From positions 4,960,001 through 5,024,000 of the forward strand of contig NC_079243.1 in the NCBI RefSeq assembly GCF_028009165.1: a DNA stretch of 64,000 bases, read 5' to 3'. The notes below the pieces were generated by a model that worked only from the letters and a program-made list of their open reading frames with translations, had not been told where the DNA came from and did no database searches. Of this stretch, positions 57,698-64,000 are shown piece after piece. The translations under genes and the position numbers were made by a program. Source of the stretch: Akanthomyces muscarius (Eukaryota > Ascomycota > Sordariomycetes > Hypocreales > Cordycipitaceae). The first letter of the stretch is position 1. The number at the start of each line of letters is the position of its first letter.

Positions 57698-60600
57698 CTA
57701 TTTCTCTTCTGTCTTTTCCTCGTAGATTGTCGCGAACTTTGTCAACACGCTTTTTAGCGCTGATCTTCGAATAGGCTTAGCCAGGAACTCGTCCATGCCC
57801 GACTCCATGCACTCCTTGCGATTGCTCTCCTCTGAAAATGCCGTCAGAGCCACGATCGGGGCTGCATAGCCCATCTGTCGGATGAGTTTGGTGGACTGGA
57901 TACCGTCGAGGTTGGGCATCTGGACGTCCATAAAGATGAGATCAAATTTCCGATTCCGCTCCATGTTTGCTTTGACCAGTTCGTATGCCTCTCGACCGTC
58001 CTTGGCAATGGTTACATCGAGAACTTTTTCCAGTTTCAACATTCTGCGCACGACCTCAATGTTCGTCGCATTGTCGTCTGCGACGAGGACGCGCAGATCG
58101 CTGTTTGCAGGCTCGCTTCCAGAAGTTTTGGCCTTGTCGGCTTTGGCTTTTTGTATGGCGGCTTGCGTCTCAACACTCGTGGTTGGCGGAATGACTGTTG
58201 TCGACTTGGCGGGTGGCGCGGAAGCCTGATTTGGATTGGGCGGAAAGAAGGGTGTGCTGAGACCAACAAGACGAGGTTGAATATCGCTTCTGTGGCTCTC
58301 CATGTTGCTCGTCGTCGTCGTCGTCATTTGATCGGGTTCCTGTGCCAATACACTGCTCAGAGAATTGCGGTGGCAGCTACTGCCACCGGCGCCACCAGTT
58401 GTTGAGCCACCGGCACTTGGAGCCCTGGACCTTGGCCTAGTGCTTTCGGACCGGGTACTAGGCACACGATCTATTATGTGCTTGAGAGGAATTTCGAGAC
58501 TGAATGTTGATCCGAGTCCCTCGCTGCTCCTGACGGTGACTGTGCCGCCCATTAGCTTGGCCAGCTGTGAGCAAATACTCAGACCCAATCCGGTGCCGCC
58601 AAACTCCTTGCTAAAACTTGAATCCACCTGTACGAACGGCTCAAAAATTTTGTCCTGCATGTTCTCTGGTATACCTCGTCCTGTATCCTCGACTTCAAAT
58701 GTGAAAATATATGTTTTGTCGACGTCGTCGGCCAACATCTGCGAGCCGCGGGGCTCTTCAGCAAAAATTACGTGCGAGTCCTTGGCAGGCTCGCTATGAC
58801 GAGGTGTATCAAGTCCTGTCTCAGTTGGTGATGCTGCTTCTGAGGTTGGTGATGCTGCTTTTGAAGTTGGCGACGAAGAAGATGTCGTTTGATTGCTGCT
58901 GGCGTGACTGTGTGATCGTGAGCCATCTCCGAGAGGCCTCGCGTCAAGGACAGTCTTCGTCGTGACCTCTTCACCCCATCGTATCCGAACCTGAACCCTG
59001 CCGCCCGCTGTCGTAAACTTCAGACTGTTGCTGACAAGATTGATGATGACTTGTAATATTCTGTGTTGATCTCCCAGCACATACATGTCGCGTATGCGGT
59101 TAGGCTGGGAGAATCGAGATGGGCCTTGTTGTACAAGCAGATAGTGGTTGTTGAGATCTGCAGACGCGGGGCCGGAAAAGGCCACGTCTAGGTCAATTTT
59201 GCTCTCCTTGGCTTGTTTGTCGAAGATGGACACGACTTGCGATCGGATTTCTCCAAGTCGAAATTCCCTGTGCTCAAGTTTAATTTCGTGGCTGATTTGG
59301 TTCTTGGAAAAACTGAGCAAGTCGTCCAAAAGGTGTAGTAAGAGTTCGCCTAGTTTGTCTCGACATTAGTCGCTAGAAATCAATGGCAAAACGATGATTC
59401 TTACCAGATCTGTATAGAGTCTTCAAGGAGTGTTGTATGTGGAGAATGTCATTTTCCTCCATGCAGACGGCACATATGCCCATAATCCCGTTAAGTGGCG
59501 TCTTTAATTCGTGAGAGATGTTGGCGATGAAAAGAGTTTTACTCTCGTTCGCAGCCTCAGCCGCCTTTTTGCTGATTTCCAGTTCGCGGGTCCTCTTCTC
59601 CACCTGTTGATCGAGCGAGGTGTACTGTCTGACAAGCTCGTCTGTCATTTTGTTGTAGACTCCTGTAAGCTCTGTCACTTCGTCGGTGACGAGATGCGAC
59701 CTCTCCTTGACCCTGCCTGGGATCTTGAAGACACGCCGATGGTTCTCAATTTCGGCTTGCGTCAGTGGTCTCTGAGGCTTTGAGAACCTTCTCTTGATGC
59801 TCTTGAACAGGCCTTTTATGGAAGCAGATGATAGCGTGCCCCCCGAGCTGGCTGCATTCTTTTCGTCATCGCTGTACATGAGTTCATACCCTGGTACAGT
59901 GATTGACTTTTCAGTTGCGATCTTTAGTCTTCGAATGGGACGAACACTGAAATATGCACAGGGTATAATGAGTAGCATGACCAAGCCAGCAGTCCCAAAG
60001 GCGCATCCAATTAGGATTTTTCGAAGGATAGATATGGGAGAGTAGGCCTCGCCACGCGACTTTTCCACCACTATGGCCCAGTCAACTAGTGTGGTCTGTG
60101 GACGAGCAACACCCACTGCCACGGAATACCCGTGTTCGTTTTTGGTTGTCAGAGTTGCGCGGGCATTGTTTAGTTTTCCGTTGTAGGTGGAGTAGACGCC
60201 ATAAATCGCTGGGTAGCGTGATAATATAAAAGACAAACTCCAGTTTCCTTGCTCGTCTTGATGGCGATCGGTTTGGCCAGGGTAAGTAGCCGGAGCAAGA
60301 ACAAGCCTTACCGGATAGTTGCTCAAGGCACCTGTGGGTGGCTGATATGTTTTGTTGGAAGGTGAAAGCGATGGCGTGAAACGGTTTGAGGGATCATCAG
60401 GAGTGACGAGCAACGCCACACCTGTGCTGCCGAGTCCATCGATGGCTGTTTGTATGTCAAGAAACGAGTTGGCGGCAGCGACCAGAGTCATATAGCCAAG
60501 GATAAAGCCCTGGTGTTGAAGAGATCGTATAGGAATTGTGAGCGATATAAGCGCAAACGTTTGGTTGATGGCCAGTGGGCCGAGGAGCAGTCCCCTGCTA

Positions 60601-61211
60601 TCACTGAGCAATACGCCTGGAAAAGCACTGGCTGCCACGGCGGTCTCCGAGGGTATGTATGGGTTCGGGTAATCCAGAGTCTCATAAGTGATATTTGGGT
60701 ACAACGAGGGCGGGTAGCCAAATTCAGTATCGCTCAGGTTGACAGGTAATCCATTGGGGGTAAGATAGGGTAGTGGTATGTTTTGAGTCTGCGTCCCGAT
60801 GCCGGACCCCGTAACACTGATGAGGCCCGTTGAATTCTCGCCAGTTTGGTTCCGCGAGTAGATCCGTGCCTGCAGCAGGCCCGTGAAGCTGCTAGTGGCG
60901 AGCGCGCTTTGCAGGTCGGTGACTGTCGGTTCAAATGGGTCCCTTGTTGTCGCGTTGGCGTTGTAGTAATTGGCCAGGGACTGTTGTATCAGGACACGGG
61001 TAGAGACTGTGCGGCTAATGGTATTGAGCAACTGTAGCTGAGAGTCAATCTTGGTGGCGTAGAGCGATGCTGCAAGGGCGAGGCTATCGGTTTCGACGTT
61101 GACGACGAAGCTCTGGACATATATCCATGTCGGCACTGCGACGACGGTGAGGGCGAGCAGGGCGACGGCGCTTACAAGCAGCGCGAGCTGAACCCAGATG
61201 GGAACTCTCAT
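57698..61211 (-). CDS. sln1: SLN1-type hybrid histidine kinase
   Basis: This is a plasma-membrane osmosensor-type hybrid histidine kinase (group VI) feeding the HOG MAPK phosphorelay. Exons are 61211-59405 and 59349-57698, giving 1152 residues. An in-frame ATG at 61229 would add six residues; I prefer MRVPIW because family members begin this way. TM1 (QLALLVSAVALLALTVVAVPTW) is followed by a large extracellular sensor region of about 360 residues with many N-glycosylation sites, then TM2 (ILIGCAFGTAGLVMLLIIPCAYF, residue about 400). A coiled linker leads to the H-box FIANISHELKTPLNG (His about 567). The ATPase domain has LVSNSLKF, VEDTGRGIPENMQ and GGTGLGLSICSQL. A C-terminal receiver (LRVLVADDNATN, FMDVQMPNLDG with Asp about 1073, PIVALTAF) completes it. 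Confidence 0.95.
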
Positions 61212-63031
61212 TCTGGTGGTATCTGGCACGTACTAGCCCATGGGAAACAAACACCGCCAGTTCCTCTGCGCCGAGCTTCGCTAGGCCTCACGCTAAAGCT
61301 TGAAGCGCAGCAGTGCTAAAGTTGGGGTGTCTGAAGTGACCACTGTTCTCAAAGAGTTGCAGGTGCAAACTCGAGCGGTTGGACCTAAAAATCCGGCGCC
61401 GCGAGAATCATCAAAAGCATCACAGCAGTGGGAGAAGAAGCAACGGGCAACAGATGAGCGAGGGAAAAGGGAACGGGTTCGTGTATCCGGACCCCCATAC
61501 CGTTGTCAGGCACTGGACGTGGCGTCGCACGCCGTTTGTGTGCCCCGGGTCCTTGCTTTGCCTTGGTACTCCGTACAGAGGCGGGACGACAGAGCGGCGA
61601 GCAGTTGCAGCCGTGCAGCCACTTGGACAGTGAGAAACGGGTGACGGGCCACCACGGGTACGGAGTAACTTATCAGTGACGTTATTAGGTACCTAGGCTA
61701 CTTGAACTACGCAGTGCTGTACACTTTTTTTCATCTTATTTTTTGGAAGGAGGACAGGGACCGGACGAATGGCTCCGGGGTACGAGACCAACCAGTGTCA
61801 GACAGCCTGAGCTCAAGGTGAGAAAACAAGCAATTCGTTAGACTGCGGTCCATCGAGATTTGTTGTGTTCTAGACCGTTCCGAGTTTAGCCACACTTCAT
61901 TTATTTGCATGGCAGGGAGCGAGCCTTTGTCAACGTTGCTCCGTTTATTTTATTTTCAGCCAATCATACGCTGGATATGCCCCTCAGCGGACTGGTTCAG
62001 ACACGGAGATTTTCCGTCGCACCCAAAGTTCCAGCCAGTACTCCGTACTAGCATGCCTCTGCGCAAAACAGTTCAAGGCGCTGGACTATGCGGTACTCCT
62101 TGTCAGAAGGGTTCGCGTAGAGGCGTTTGGTATTGGCGCCTCAAACAATCTACCCTGCAGCTGATTTCGAAAAGCCCTTGGATCTTGGAGTGTCTTGAAC
62201 TGCACGGATTCGTGCCACGGCTAGCTGAGGATTGCGGAGGCAACATCACCGCAACTTAGTAGTAGACATATATTGGGAACTGCGTAAAATTGTCCGAAGA
62301 TGAACACGCGCTGGTAAAATGGATGCCCGGCTGGCTTCACTATACATTGTGTAGCCCAAGAGAGGCCATTTGGAACGCATCATCTCCGGCGACCGGTTGG
62401 TTGGGGATGTCGCACCTGATATCAGCAGCGAGGTGAAGGTAAAAAATGGAAATGAGAGAAAAGGCAGATGAAGTATTGACGAGTCAAGCGCAGGATGTCA
62501 TCACGAAAAGTATTGATTGTATTGAACGTTAATTCCTCGCCCACACAACGCCACCTCATGATAATCGTCTGGTGCATGGGGCGATTCTGCCAGGCTTTAT
62601 AGCGGCCAGTCTGGCCCTGCGATCTACTGCGGTTCGCGCGATCTGTGTCGTGCCTGTGGGGAGCCCGACCAGTCGAAGCGAAGCCCAGACGCCACCCAGT
62701 CTGTGCACTGATCAATCACCGTAACATATTTGCATACCTACCTACCTACCTACCTACCTACCTAGAGGTAGTTGGGTAGGTACAAACTGTCTACAGGTAC
62801 CACACATGACCCACACAGCTACGTTTGCTCAAATGTCCAGGATTCGACTGCATCAGCCGCCTCAGTCGCCCTCGATCATGCCGACATCGTTGTCAGTGCT
62901 TGATGACGGCTGGAAATATACAATGTGCTCGATTATGCCGCTTCGGGTCACTCTTGGCTGTGCATGATGCATGAGCAGCATTTTTAACAGATACCATCGC
63001 ACCACCACTCCCTGCAGCGCTATCGGGAGCC
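61212..63031. other. Intergenic region between two divergent sensor-kinase genes
   Basis: These 1.8 kb hold both promoters. Three copies of the TACTCCGTA/TACGGAGTA motif are present (61567, 61659 and 62039), and TTAGGTACCTAGG lies at about 61687. A (CCTA)n microsatellite is annotated separately. Open frames at 61300-61644 and 61909-62259 have no recognisable motifs and I do not call genes. Confidence 0.55.
62735..62764. repeat. (CCTA)n microsatellite
   Basis: About seven tandem copies of TACC/CCTA are followed by a partly complementary AGGTAGTTGGGTAGGTA, so the tract can fold back on itself. Confidence 0.9.
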
Positions 63032-64000
63032 ATGCCAGCGCCCGTCATGCCGCCGCGGGCGGATCTTTCCACTGAGCTCGATGCCCTCAGGCTTTGGGAG
63101 ATACTCGATGCTGATTCTCGCCCGACGTTTGTCCTTGACCTCGACCCAAACGTTGATTCCGCCGCCACCTGCAACCTCGTCACGTTCAAAGACACCATCG
63201 TCCCGGTTTTCTGCAATGAAGCGCTGCGACTCCACGAGCGCCTTTACGAGTCTCTATTTGTTTCCTGCGCGATCCCAGCCAACGGTCACCCTGACGCCCA
63301 GGCCAAGGGACCGACGGCCTTTGCGCAGTTCAAAACATGGGCTGAAAGCGTCACCGAGCACGATGTCTCCAATGACATATATACCGTCGGCTGCTTCTAC
63401 GATGGCGTTCTGTGGACAGGCGCCACAATCCGTCGAAGATGGAGGCTTATCAGTGGCAACCAGGCGTGGCAGGGCCCAGACTTGCATCTTTTCACATCCA
63501 AACCAGGTCGATACCATGCCGGCAACGACACAGAAGCTGCAACACAGACCGCCAACCTTGCTGCCAAATCCACTGGCGCCCGATCCGCCCTTTCGCAAGC
63601 AATCACGGCCTCGAACCACCAACATACCTTCAATTCTATCCAAAGCGAGTCTTCTCTTTCTTCATATGCACCGTGCATCCCACTATCATCGCCTGAAATG
63701 GCAGTGACTGATTGGACCGTCGCGCATCCCAAAGGTCTGCTATCCGATCATGTCCAATACGCTCGCACAGTTGACTGGGTCAAAACGCCCCTAGGCCCCA
63801 TGGAAAGTTGGTCGCGCGAGTTCCGCCAGGCTGCTAATCTGTGCATGGCAAACCCCCATCCCGCAGCGCTTTTTTGGGGCAGCGAGCTCACCATGCTATA
63901 CAACAAAGCCTACGCCGCTGAAGTAGCCGGCAAGAAGCATCCGTCCCTCATGGGTACCGGCTTCTCCGGCCCATTTGCAGAGCTATGGGACTATGCCGGT
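63032..64000 (+). CDS. N-terminal part of a PAS-type sensor/hybrid histidine kinase (truncated by window edge)
   Basis: An uninterrupted frame of 323 codons runs off the end of the window, with no intron needed. It starts MPAPVMPPRADLSTELDALRLWEILDADSRPTFVLDL. Residues of about 1-130 resemble the PAS-like input region of fungal hybrid kinases. A Ser/Thr/Asn-rich linker follows. After it comes the signature block DWTVAHPKGLLSDHVQYARTVDWVKTPLGPMESWSREFRQAANLCMANPHPAALFWG and then YNKAYAAEVAGKKHPSLMGTGFSGPF, which is a PAS-fold segment found before the kinase core in many fungal hybrid histidine kinases. The H-box and receiver would lie beyond position 64000 and are not seen, so the kinase assignment is an inference from the sensor block. 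It is divergent from the SLN1-type gene. Confidence 0.75.
   Translation, partial: MPAPVMPPRADLSTELDALRLWEILDADSRPTFVLDLDPNVDSAATCNLVTFKDTIVPVFCNEALRLHERLYESLFVSCAIPANGHPDAQAKGPTAFAQFKTWAESVTEHDVSNDIYTVGCFYDGVLWTGATIRRRWRLISGNQAWQGPDLHLFTSKPGRYHAGNDTEAATQTANLAAKSTGARSALSQAITASNHQHTFNSIQSESSLSSYAPCIPLSSPEMAVTDWTVAHPKGLLSDHVQYARTVDWVKTPLGPMESWSREFRQAANLCMANPHPAALFWGSELTMLYNKAYAAEVAGKKHPSLMGTGFSGPFAELWDYAG

Noticed and set aside
1..64000. CRISPR array, operon, riboswitch or other prokaryotic features
   Set aside because: The introns, gene families and spacing are those of a fungal nuclear genome, and no regularly spaced direct repeats were seen.
1..64000. Secondary-metabolite cluster with a synthase backbone
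   Set aside because: No polyketide synthase, peptide synthetase, terpene cyclase or cytochrome P450 was found; the isolated SDR, MDR, ALDH and dioxygenase genes are scattered.

Overview
The window is nuclear DNA from a filamentous ascomycete, most likely a hypocrealean Sordariomycete. The evidence is dense genes on both strands, introns of about 45-65 bases with GT..AG ends and CTAAC/CTGAC-type branch sites, many short 5' exons, Zn2Cys6 regulators, an SLN1-type hybrid histidine kinase, and secreted fungal families. The genus cannot be fixed from the sequence. All exon boundaries were placed by eye from splice motifs, frame continuity and family conservation.

Positions 1-25 kb are mostly a conserved housekeeping block: a TFIIIC subunit (partial), the PP2A B56 regulatory subunit, a CID-domain RNA-processing protein, a small mitochondrial-type membrane protein, a WD40-inositol 5-phosphatase, a serine-rich membrane protein, a short-chain dehydrogenase, a PDR16/Sec14-like lipid-transfer protein, the exosome subunit Rrp41, a protein disulfide isomerase with an HDEL end, and an ACT-domain protein. 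One decayed M61-type peptidase gene (17.7-19.5 kb) sits inside it.

Positions 25-57.5 kb are more accessory. An EthD-domain protein, a Zn2Cys6 activator and an MDR-type oxidoreductase lie on one strand and could form a small catabolic cluster. A Trk potassium transporter follows. From 35 to 40 kb there is a retroelement-like tail and two broken genes: a UNC93-like transporter with four in-frame stops and no frameshift, and a multi-CxxC protein broken in three frames. Next come a 1029-residue secreted glycoprotein, a small secreted jelly-roll-like protein, a 2OG-Fe(II) dioxygenase, a lectin-like small protein, a DUF4267-type membrane protein, a GNAT acetyltransferase, an aldehyde dehydrogenase, a broken Zn2Cys6 regulator, an 82-bp MITE-like element flanked by TA, and a CE5 cutinase/acetylxylan esterase.

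Positions 57.7-64 kb hold two sensor-kinase genes facing away from each other: the complete SLN1-type kinase on the minus strand and the 5' end of a second PAS-containing hybrid-kinase-like gene on the plus strand, cut by the window edge.

No unmistakable new multi-gene system is visible. The best leads are the UNC93-like gene with single-frame stops (RIP decay versus RNA editing), the TA-flanked MITE-like hairpin, the multi-CxxC gene relic, and the secreted protein at 40.2-43.4 kb.
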